Source: RGIG8775 sp045128735 (GTDB lineage: Bacteria; Bacillota; Clostridia; Oscillospirales; CAG-272). From it: DNA of 64,000 bases. The stretch lies in the NCBI GenBank assembly GCA_045128735.1, contig JBGVRT010000120.1, forward strand, positions 62,001 through 126,000. Direction: 5' to 3'. The notes below the pieces were generated by a model. It did not search any database. It saw only the letters and a program-made list of their open reading frames with translations, and was not told the origin of the DNA. This document shows, in pieces, positions 57,391 through 64,000 of this stretch; the first letter of the stretch is position 1, and each line of letters starts with the position of its first letter. Position numbers and translations under genes: made by a program.

Positions 57391-57825
57391 TTACAGGTCT
57401 TGCGGCTCGCTGTTGGTTATGTTTTGGGCAGTTGGGTCAAAGCGGTCGGTGTATCCGTTTTTGGGCAGAGGAATCAGATTTATGGGCTGAACCGAGGTTA
57501 TGCCGTCGAAAATGGGAATTTGCTGTGCTGTGGCGGGAAGATAGCCGTCAAGCTGAATGTCCATATTGTAGGTGGCAAATTGCGGTTCTATTCCGGGGGC
57601 CTCTGAATTTCCTCTCGGCGGTGCGGCAAGCGAGATCTTGGGCGTAAGCCCGTCGCGGCCTGTCTCAAGCTTTACGATGACAGCCGAAAAATTCGGCAGG
57701 TTTCCGCGAATAGTCACAATGGCGTTTTCAAGCGGTATCGCGCTTGATGCCGTGCTGACCCTTGCGACTAAGTAGCCCGTACCGCTGTAGCCTATGTTCG
57801 AATATTGAGGTATATCTTTGTTCAT
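57391..57825 (-). CDS. Small protein with carboxypeptidase-regulatory-like fold, cluster member
   Basis: 144 residues, no signal peptide. The middle reads VARVSTASSAIPLENAIVTIRG, which is typical of a beta-sandwich carboxypeptidase-regulatory-like domain, and later LDGYLPATAQQIPIFDGITSVQPINLIPL, a binding-surface loop of the same fold. The ATG follows CAAGGAGGAGCGCAA. It is the first gene before the SpoIID-like and peptidoglycan-binding proteins, so the three probably act together at spore or wall peptidoglycan. Family not certain. Confidence 0.7.
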   Translation of the reverse strand: MNKDIPQYSNIGYSGTGYLVARVSTASSAIPLENAIVTIRGNLPNFSAVIVKLETGRDGLTPKISLAAPPRGNSEAPGIEPQFATYNMDIQLDGYLPATAQQIPIFDGITSVQPINLIPLPKNGYTDRFDPTAQNITNSEPQDL

Positions 57826-57902
57826 TTGCGCTCCTCCTTGGTTTTAATACGAGTATATGATCAGATAAATGTAAATGTTAATTAAAAAAATTCTAAAAAC
57901 TA

Positions 57903-57931
57903 TTGCAAAAAACAAAAAAGTTTGGTATAAT
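57903..57931 (+). promoter_or_regulatory. Promoter of the SRP RNA
   Basis: TTGCAA (57903-57908), 17 bases, TATAAT (57926-57931), about 30 bases before the paired 5' end of the RNA. Good sigma-A promoter. Confidence 0.85.
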
Positions 57932-57937
57932 AATAAA

Positions 57938-58267
57938 GCAATAAGCAGAAATTGCATTGTCAAGCTGCGAAATAAGGCCATACAGCCGGGGAATTAGCGG
58001 TGCCCTGTACCTGAAATCCGCTATATGCAGGGGTGCATTCCTCTTTTGAGGGTGAAGCACTTGCGGTCTGTGGCGTGTTTTTTCGTGTTGAGGAATGGGT
58101 CTTGTGCAATCGGGAGCTGTGAACCATGTCAGGTGGGGAACCAAGCAGCATTAAGCGGTGTACCCGATGTGCCACGAGGTCGCCTGTTCTGAGCGAAGGA
58201 TGCGTATGTCGCGTGGGAGTGACATTCGATTTTGAGGTGTATGGTCTTATTTTGTGGCTTGCTTTTT
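57938..58267 (+). ncRNA. ffs: Signal recognition particle RNA, large bacterial type
   Basis: The Alu-like part GGGGAATTAGCGGTGCCCTG and TCCGCT align with Bacillus scRNA. The SRP54-binding core reads GTCAGGTGG-GGAA-CCAAGCAGC (tetraloop GGAA at 58137-58140); GG/CC replaces the usual base pairs, keeping the stem. The ends close by a long helix between 57962-57983 and 58239-58260 (AAGC..AAATAAGGCCATAC with GTATGGTCTTATTT..GCTT), then GCTTTTT. It lies directly before dnaX, as in Bacillus subtilis. Ends are approximate. Confidence 0.92.
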
Positions 58268-58285
58268 AATGATAGGAGGGATAGT

Positions 58286-59869
58286 ATGCATCAGGCTTTA
58301 TACAGAAAATGGAGACCGCAGGTGTTTGACGACGTTTGTGGGCAGGAGCATATTACTTCTATACTTAAATATGAAGCATCGCTTGGAAAATTCAATCACG
58401 CCTACCTTTTCTGCGGCTCGCGCGGAACGGGAAAGACCACCTGCGCAAAGATACTTGCTAAGGTTGTAAACTGCGAAAATCCCAAGGACGGCAACCCATG
58501 CGGTGAGTGCGCGTCCTGCCGTGCTATCGACGAGGGCTTCGCAACCGACGTGCTTGAAATGGACGCGGCATCCAACAACGGCGTTGATAATATTCGCGAT
58601 ATCAGAGACGAGGTCGCTTATCCTCCTAATACGCTTAAGTACAGAGTCTATATCGTAGATGAGGTACATATGCTGTCGGACAGCGCCTTTAACGCGCTTC
58701 TCAAAACCCTTGAAGAGCCGCCCTCGTACGTTATATTCATACTTGCGACTACTGAGCTCCACGAGCTCCCCGCAACTATAATTTCAAGATGCCAACGCTT
58801 TGAGTTCCGCAGAATTTCAATAGATATTCTTGTGCAGAGACTTGAGCATATCGCCAAGGAAGAGGGAATAAACGTAAACCGCGGCGCACTTCAGCTTATC
58901 GCAAAAATAGCGCAGGGCGGTATGCGTGACGCAATCAGCCTTCTCGACCTTTGCGCGGGGGGCAGACGAAACGCCCTTATTGACGAGGATGCGGTAAATG
59001 AAATAGTCGGTCTCAGCAGCCGCGCAACTATCGCGGGCGTGGTAAACGCCGTAGCCGATAAAAATTTCGACGTTATACTTGAGGAGATAGACAACATCGT
59101 CCGTTCCTCTAAGGATATAGCGGTATTTTGGCAAAATCTTATGTCGTTTTACAGAGATATGCTGGTTCTTAAATCCTCTAAGGACGCGGCAAAATATCTC
59201 GACCTTACCGATAACGAGCTTAAACAGCTTTCGGATGTAACGGCGAAATTTTCGCGTGAAACCATACTTTCACATTGCAAACAGCTTGAAGGCGCACTTT
59301 TCGCAATTCAGAAATCCAACGCCATAAAGCGCACCGTCGCAGAGCTTACACTTGTAAAAATGTGCGACGAAAGCCTTGAAGCGTCAAACGAAAATATACT
59401 TTCGAGAGTTTCAAAGCTTGAGGATGCGGTTGCCCTCGGTATTCCTGCAAGACCTGTGCAGACCCCCAAAAAGGAAGCACAGCCCGAGCAGAAAAAAGCC
59501 GAGCCCACTTCCGTTCCCACACCAAAGCCCGAGCCGAAAAAAACTGCCGAAGTACCAAAGCTTAAAGGTCTTTCGTGCTGGGCAGAGGTCATTGACCGCG
59601 TAGGGCAGAGTGATAACAGAGTAGCATCTTATCTCCGCCAGACACGCGCGTTCGTGGTGGACGGAGAAAATATTAAAATATACGTTCCCGACCCGTTCAC
59701 AATGATGATGATTGACGGTTCGGGCGCAAAGGATTTGGTCCGCGCGGCACTTTCTATGTGCCTGAAGCGTGAGGTCAGAGATGCACAGCTCGCTTTTGAA
59801 GCTAAGCCCAACGACCTGCCCGACGACGTGGACGCACTTGATGAAATTATAAAAAATTCAGAAAACTGA
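58286..59869 (+). CDS. dnaX: DNA polymerase III subunits gamma/tau
   Basis: 527 residues from ATG 58286, after GATAGGAGGGATAGT; a longer reading to 58232 would run through the SRP RNA end. Clamp-loader ATPase: LFCGSRGTGKTT near residues 41-52, zinc module CENPKDGNPCGECASC near 66-81, VYIVDEVHML, and the sensor IISRCQRFEF. Domain III and a Pro/Glu/Lys-rich linker (KKEAQPEQKKAEPTSVPTPK) lead to a C-terminal tau-like domain. It is followed by ybaB and recR, the usual order. Confidence 0.96.
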   Translation: MHQALYRKWRPQVFDDVCGQEHITSILKYEASLGKFNHAYLFCGSRGTGKTTCAKILAKVVNCENPKDGNPCGECASCRAIDEGFATDVLEMDAASNNGVDNIRDIRDEVAYPPNTLKYRVYIVDEVHMLSDSAFNALLKTLEEPPSYVIFILATTELHELPATIISRCQRFEFRRISIDILVQRLEHIAKEEGINVNRGALQLIAKIAQGGMRDAISLLDLCAGGRRNALIDEDAVNEIVGLSSRATIAGVVNAVADKNFDVILEEIDNIVRSSKDIAVFWQNLMSFYRDMLVLKSSKDAAKYLDLTDNELKQLSDVTAKFSRETILSHCKQLEGALFAIQKSNAIKRTVAELTLVKMCDESLEASNENILSRVSKLEDAVALGIPARPVQTPKKEAQPEQKKAEPTSVPTPKPEPKKTAEVPKLKGLSCWAEVIDRVGQSDNRVASYLRQTRAFVVDGENIKIYVPDPFTMMMIDGSGAKDLVRAALSMCLKREVRDAQLAFEAKPNDLPDDVDALDEIIKNSEN

Positions 59870-59891
59870 TATACTGAAAGGAAATAGAACT

Positions 59892-60239
59892 ATGAAAGCA
59901 AGATTACCTCAGGGAATGGGCGGCGGCCCTCAGAATATGAACGCAATGCTTAAGCAGGCACAGAAGATGCAGGAGGATATGGCTGCACTTCAGGAAGACC
60001 TTGACTCAAGAGAGTACGACGTTAAAGCAGGCGGCGGAATGGTTGAGGTTAAGATAAACGGTAAGCGCGAGGTGCTTTCTGTAAGCATCAAGCCCGAAAT
60101 CGTTGACCCCGACGACGTAGAGACTCTTGAGGATATCATCGTTGCGGCAGTTAATGAGGCAATAAAGACGATAGACAGCACCAACGAAACCGAAATGGCG
60201 AAGATAACAAGCGGTTTCGGTATGCCGGGAATGTTCTGA
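59892..60239 (+). CDS. YbaB/EbfC nucleoid-associated protein
   Basis: 115 residues. Small dimeric DNA-binding protein encoded between dnaX and recR in most bacteria. Seen: MGGGPQNMNAMLKQAQKMQEDMA, the VKAGGGMVEVKINGKREVLSVSI core and VNEAIKTIDSTNETEMAKITSGFGMPGMF at the end. It lies 22 bases after dnaX and one base before recR. Its function in DNA repair/nucleoid structure is inferred from this conserved grouping. Confidence 0.95.
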   Translation: MKARLPQGMGGGPQNMNAMLKQAQKMQEDMAALQEDLDSREYDVKAGGGMVEVKINGKREVLSVSIKPEIVDPDDVETLEDIIVAAVNEAIKTIDSTNETEMAKITSGFGMPGMF

Positions 60240-60240
60240 T

Positions 60241-60834
60241 ATGGCAGAAATCGAATCGCTGGTACACCTTGCCGAGCAATTCGGACGCCTTTCGGGTATC
60301 GGAAGAAAAAGTGCAATGCGAATGGCTTACTCGGTGCTTGACTTCACCGATGAAGAAGCGGCAGAATTTGCGCGCGCCATCGTCGAGGCAAAAACCAATA
60401 TACATTATTGCCCCGTGTGCCAGAATCTTACCGACAGAGAGCTTTGCCACGTGTGTAACGACCTCGACAGAGACCGCTCTATCATTTGTGTGGTGGAGGA
60501 CGCGAGAGCCGTTATGTCAATAGAAAAGGTGAGGGAATACAGAGGGACTTATCACGTCCTTCACGGAGTCATCTCACCCGTAAACGGCATCGGCCCCGAG
60601 CAGCTTAAGATAAAAGAACTGCTTTCGAGAATAGACGACGAGGTAAAGGAGATAATCGTGGCAACTAATCCCACGGTTGAGGGCGAAGCCACCGCAATGT
60701 ACCTCTCAAGACTTATAAAGCCCCTCGGCGTGAAGGTTACAAGACTTGCCTACGGCGTGCCCGTGGGCGCAGACCTTGAGTATGCCGACGAGGTAACACT
60801 TTTCCGCGCACTTGAGGGTAGAAGAGATTTTTGA
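60241..60834 (+). CDS. recR: Recombination protein RecR
   Basis: 197 residues. N-terminal HhH (LSGIGRKSAMRMAY), the C4 zinc finger CPVCQNLTDRELCHVC (Cys57, 60, 69, 72), the Toprim domain ICVVEDARAVMSIEK and the Walker-B-like ATNPTVEGEATAMYL. With RecO and RecF it loads RecA at gaps. Its ATG is one base after the ybaB stop. A terminator at 60843 closes the SRP-dnaX-ybaB-recR region. Confidence 0.97.
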   Translation: MAEIESLVHLAEQFGRLSGIGRKSAMRMAYSVLDFTDEEAAEFARAIVEAKTNIHYCPVCQNLTDRELCHVCNDLDRDRSIICVVEDARAVMSIEKVREYRGTYHVLHGVISPVNGIGPEQLKIKELLSRIDDEVKEIIVATNPTVEGEATAMYLSRLIKPLGVKVTRLAYGVPVGADLEYADEVTLFRALEGRRDF

Positions 60835-60842
60835 ATACAGCA

Positions 60843-60876
60843 AACAGGGCCGAGTCGTTGACTCAGCCCTGTTTTT
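60843..60876. terminator. Bidirectional terminator
   Basis: AACAGGGCCGAGTC and GACTCAGCCCTGTT form a 14-bp stem with one G-U or A-C mismatch, loop GTT, then TTTT. It lies between convergent recR and the GH10 gene. Confidence 0.88.
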
Positions 60877-62266
60877 ATGGCATTTCGATATAAACCGTGT
60901 TGCCCTCTCCCTTGTGGCAATCGACGTAGACAGTCTTTTTCGTGCCGTTATATACGCCACTTATTTTATAACTGCCGTAAAATCCGCGATAATTCGCAGT
61001 GCCGTTTTCGTCGGTCCTTTTGCTTTCCTTTGTCATCCATTTGTTGTAAATAAGGTCCTCCATCTGCTCAAGCGCGGGGCGGGGATTCCAGCCATCGTCA
61101 AAGCAGACGTAATTTTTACCTTTTATACCCCAAAGGTAAAAGCCCTCAAATTCCTCAACGCTGAATGCGAGTATCATAATATCTCGCGTGAAGTCGGCGC
61201 GCAACTGTTCGTCCTTGGTGGCGAAATCGTATTCCGTGACCTTAAGCTCCTTGCCGTAGGAGGCAAGCTTTTGATAAAAGTCATAAATGTCGTTCATATC
61301 CTTGGCACTTGAATAGTGTGATTGGATGCCTATTCCGTCATAAATAACGCCAAGCTCATTCATTTCGTCAAGCAACTCAAATAGCTCGCCGCCCGTCATA
61401 AAATCGTTGTAATAGAGAATTTTGTCACCGCCGTAATCAAGCGCCATATCAAACCATTCCTTGATAAGCTCACGACCGTAAATATCTTGCATTGCAGTGT
61501 TGTTGCAGGCTTCGTTGAGAACGTCCCAATCGGTGATAAGGTCGCCCATATCGGTCATAATCTCCTCAATGTGAGAGCGTATGCGCTCGGTCATAGCCTC
61601 GCGGTCTTTGTAAAGAGTGGGCAGGTCAGCGGGAACAGAGGTGTCGTTCTGACGGCGGTCTCTGTCCCACACAAGGCAATGACCTCGAATTGTGGTTATT
61701 CCCGCATCGTTGAGCAGAGCTATCATTCTTTTTGGACGTTCGGGATTGGACTCGTACATCGTCCATTTCAGCTCATTTTCAAGCACAGCTGAATTGAAGT
61801 AGCGCGATACATTGTAAAGCAGAGTTTTGTCGTTTAATACACCTTGGTTAACCCCTGCGCCCCATTCAAATTCGTGCTCGTACATCTCAATTTCTGTCTT
61901 TACGTCGGCAAGCGGAACGCCCCAGGAGTCAACAACCACTACAGAAATGTCGCCCTTTCGCACCTCGTCAATGCGGTCAAGTGCATATTCTCGCCATTCC
62001 GCGCCTTTCTCGAGGCTTTTGTTTGCCGAGCTTCCTGTGTAGAATATCAATTCATCGTAGGAAGAACCGCGAGAAAACTCGGTTGGTCGGTTTTCTCTTG
62101 GCATTATATCCGTGCGGATTTCTGAAATCTCGGAGTCGTATTCGTCGCTGACGGGGGGCGGTGTAAATGTAACTGACGTGTCCTCGGTTTCATCACTCTG
62201 TTGTGAACATCCCGTGACAAGCAGAGCCGCCGATATTACAGCCGCAATGAAAAATTTAACCTTCAT
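60875..62266 (-). CDS. GH10-like endo-xylanase, lipoprotein
   Basis: 463 residues. MKVKFFIAAVISAALLVTGCSQQ is a lipoprotein signal (lipobox LVTGC, Cys20). A beta-sandwich-like stretch leads to a TIM barrel of glycoside hydrolase family 10: acid/base Glu in DWDVLNEACNN near residue 250 and nucleophile Glu in LKVTEYDF near 343. IRGHCLVWDRD aligns with the family's RGHTLVWH, but the last His is Asp here, and the loop after it is changed. It should act on xylan or a related glycan at the cell surface. Preceded by addA, with no link to other sugar genes. Confidence 0.88.
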   Translation of the reverse strand: MKVKFFIAAVISAALLVTGCSQQSDETEDTSVTFTPPPVSDEYDSEISEIRTDIMPRENRPTEFSRGSSYDELIFYTGSSANKSLEKGAEWREYALDRIDEVRKGDISVVVVDSWGVPLADVKTEIEMYEHEFEWGAGVNQGVLNDKTLLYNVSRYFNSAVLENELKWTMYESNPERPKRMIALLNDAGITTIRGHCLVWDRDRRQNDTSVPADLPTLYKDREAMTERIRSHIEEIMTDMGDLITDWDVLNEACNNTAMQDIYGRELIKEWFDMALDYGGDKILYYNDFMTGGELFELLDEMNELGVIYDGIGIQSHYSSAKDMNDIYDFYQKLASYGKELKVTEYDFATKDEQLRADFTRDIMILAFSVEEFEGFYLWGIKGKNYVCFDDGWNPRPALEQMEDLIYNKWMTKESKRTDENGTANYRGFYGSYKISGVYNGTKKTVYVDCHKGEGNTVYIEMP

Positions 62267-62277
62267 AGATATTCTCC

Positions 62278-64000
62278 TTATTTACGTGAAATATCGATTT
62301 CTACGTCATCTCCAAGAGGCAGAGAATAGATTAAAACGTCATCGGGTGCTTTCTCAAGCATTTCCTCTATTGCCTTGGCGTAGTAAGAGAGCTGTTCGGA
62401 GTGCGCTTCGCTTAGCTTTTTTGCGGCAAGCTCGGGGGACGACAGCTGACTTTTTGTTAACGTGTCTGTTTTGTAGTCGCAAAGAACTATTTTGCCGTCA
62501 GCATCCTCAAAGAAAATATCAATTACACCCTGAACCGCAATTTTTTCGTTTTCAAGAAGCTTTGATTTTTCCTCACTTTGCGTGAAGTCAGATGCAGGCA
62601 GGAAGATGTTGAAGCGTTGCTCGCGCCACAGCCTTTTTGCTTTCTGTATTCTTGCGAAAAGCTTACTTTCAAAAAAGGCTTTGAGTTGGTCTCTGTTAAT
62701 AATTTCGGCATAGTGCGTGGGAATAAAGTGCATTTCCTTAAGGCGTGCAATCTCCTCGTCAATGCCGTTTTCCAATACGTTTTCAAAATCGCAGAACTGA
62801 AGAAAGGCGTGGGTTGCCGTTCCTTTTTCGTCGGCGGAAATTTCTCTGATTCCGCCAAACGATTCGTCTGAAACAAAGCTTTTTCCGAACTGCTTTTCAA
62901 AATCGTTGCTCAGCGATTCGGGGGAAGCCGCATTTTCATCTGCAAGGTCGAGAACCTTGGGGGAAAGCGCAGAAACCGAAAGCTTTGCGGGGAGGTCGGA
63001 GATGTGATCGTATTCGTACTTGAAGTTAAAGCGGTCTTGCAAAAGCTTTACAAGCTCGGGGTCGGCAGACTCAAGAGGTTCGTTGCTTGCGACAGCAGAC
63101 GTCTCGGTCTGTTGTATTTCCTCTGTTGGAGCAGATAAAACCGAAGTGGGGATTTTGTGAACCTCAAAGCTTTCGGGATGCTTTGAGAACCCGAGCGACA
63201 TCATTATCCATTCTATATAGGATTTTGCATTCAGAACTGCGTAATTTTGGTCGTATTTAAGCAGATTTATAGATTTGTCGAGCTTTTTTGCAGGCTCGGG
63301 AATATTTGCGACAACGTAGAGTCTTTCAATTGCGCGTGTCATAGCGACGTAGAGCAGGCGCATTTCCTCCTCGCGCTGAAGCACCGATATGGTGTCGCTT
63401 ATAGACGCCATAAACGGTGACTGATATTTTGCAAATCCCGTTTCGTCGTGATACAAAAATCCTATTCCCAACGATGGTTCAAGCAGGAAGGGAGCTTTTT
63501 TGAATTCCTCGTTAAACTGCTTTTCGCATTGGTAAATGAAGCAAACGGGGTATTCAAGACCCTTCGAGTGATGAATAGACATAAATTTTACGCTGTTATC
63601 ATCGCTTGTTCGGTCTGCACCGCCAATAGTTGCTTTGCTTTCTATAAGCTCGTTTACGTACTTAATAAAGCTGTAAAGCCCCTTGAAGCCGCTTGACTCA
63701 AAGCTTATTGCGCGCTCGTAAAGCGTTTGAAGATTTTTTGCGCTCTTTTTTGAATAAGAGAGCAGGGAAAGCTCGCTGTAAAGCTGTTTGATAAGTCTGT
63801 CGCAGGGCGACGCTTCGGCTGCACTTCGCCAATCGGTGAGAAAGCTGTTAAATTTGGCACACTTTTTGCCGAGTGCATCGTCTGCCGCAATACGCTCGAC
63901 AAGAGCATCGTAGAGCGAAAGCGAATTGTCGGATGCCTCGTGTCTGAGGCGTATTATATCGTCAAGCGAAAAGTTGAAGAAAGGCGAACGGAGAGTTCCG
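62278..64000 (-). CDS. addA: ATP-dependent helicase/nuclease AddA, C-terminal part (start outside window)
   Basis: About 574 codons are present and the frame stays open to the window edge, so the N-terminal half lies beyond. AddA is the UvrD-like helicase and nuclease subunit of AddAB, which resects double-strand breaks. Near the edge LRSPFFNFSLDDIIRLRHE is typical of AddA; MSIHHSKGLEYPVCFI is helicase motif V; VAMTRAIERLYVV is motif VI. The C-terminal nuclease motif GVIDIFFEDADGKIVLCDYKTD is intact. addB should be upstream (higher coordinates). The stop lies 12 bases before the GH10 start. Confidence 0.95.
   Translation of the reverse strand, partial: GTLRSPFFNFSLDDIIRLRHEASDNSLSLYDALVERIAADDALGKKCAKFNSFLTDWRSAAEASPCDRLIKQLYSELSLLSYSKKSAKNLQTLYERAISFESSGFKGLYSFIKYVNELIESKATIGGADRTSDDNSVKFMSIHHSKGLEYPVCFIYQCEKQFNEEFKKAPFLLEPSLGIGFLYHDETGFAKYQSPFMASISDTISVLQREEEMRLLYVAMTRAIERLYVVANIPEPAKKLDKSINLLKYDQNYAVLNAKSYIEWIMMSLGFSKHPESFEVHKIPTSVLSAPTEEIQQTETSAVASNEPLESADPELVKLLQDRFNFKYEYDHISDLPAKLSVSALSPKVLDLADENAASPESLSNDFEKQFGKSFVSDESFGGIREISADEKGTATHAFLQFCDFENVLENGIDEEIARLKEMHFIPTHYAEIINRDQLKAFFESKLFARIQKAKRLWREQRFNIFLPASDFTQSEEKSKLLENEKIAVQGVIDIFFEDADGKIVLCDYKTDTLTKSQLSSPELAAKKLSEAHSEQLSYYAKAIEEMLEKAPDDVLIYSLPLGDDVEIDISRK

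Noticed and set aside
57840..57870. Sporulation-type -10 (CATATACT) on the minus strand before the peptidoglycan-binding cluster
   Set aside because: The matching -35 for SigE, SigF, SigG or SigK is not convincing, so I do not claim a sporulation promoter.

Overview
The window looks like chromosome of a Gram-positive anaerobe of the class Clostridia, probably an uncultured gut-type lineage. The evidence is the gene order ctsR-mcsA-mcsB-clpC with CtsR boxes, an S-box (SAM-I) switch on metK, an FMN switch on ribU, a T-box in front of trpB, a large Bacillus-type SRP RNA directly upstream of dnaX, RecD2 and AddA helicases, PlsY, a SpoIID-like protein and an EtfAB-linked lactate dehydrogenase. No phage, plasmid or CRISPR region is visible. 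This taxonomic call is inference from gene content only.

Layout. 1-5.1 kb: 3' end of fusA, then tuf, FMN switch-ribU, SAM switch-metK. 5.1-12.3 kb: a small membrane protein, recD2, comF-like, mreB, a pepD-type peptidase and an MFS transporter. 12.3-15.7 kb (minus): DUF3006, plsY, a methyltransferase and a degenerate FolC/Mur-ligase-like protein. 15.8-19.8 kb (plus): galT, a P-loop ATPase, an O-antigen-ligase-like membrane protein. 19.8-23.6 kb (minus): a GntR-controlled ABC exporter-type operon with a large anchored protein of unknown role. 23.8-26.1 kb: an orphan DNA-binding ORF, a cysteine desulfurase-DUF3343 pair, and a 500-base gene-free stretch holding inverted-repeat elements. 26.1-28.0 kb (minus): murE and a small companion.

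28.2-49.8 kb is mostly carbohydrate and energy metabolism. It holds a hexuronate-type operon (mannonate oxidoreductase-like SDR, two TIM-barrel isomerases, a Gfo/Idh/MocA enzyme), tRNA-Arg(ACG), and an etfB-etfA-lctD lactate oxidation operon. It continues with an operon of an HTH-PfkB fusion kinase, class II aldolase and D-lyxose isomerase, then an AraC regulator divergent from a non-phosphorylating sugar-acid operon (IlvD-type dehydratase, DapA-type aldolase, SDR), a putative glycosyl hydrolase, an FGGY kinase, a DUF4886 protein and a T-box-controlled trpB without trpA. 49.8-50.8 kb is a divergent XRE regulator/DUF5067 pair. 50.8-55.4 kb (minus) is the clpC stress operon. 55.4-57.8 kb (minus) is a peptidoglycan-binding cluster. 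57.9-60.9 kb is SRP RNA-dnaX-ybaB-recR. 60.9-64 kb (minus) is a GH10-like lipoprotein and the 3' part of addA.

How it works together: the sugar genes form separate small operons, each with its own regulator or operator-like repeats. They feed aldolase reactions that yield pyruvate or triose phosphate, while the Etf-linked dehydrogenase could reuse lactate. The most unusual items are the XRE-PfkB fusion, two translation starts buried in long hairpins, palindromic operators inside near-consensus promoters, a FolC-like protein without its usual active-site motifs, an IlvD homologue missing one cluster cysteine, and a MurE without the usual DNPR arginine. Everything here was read by eye; no database search was run.
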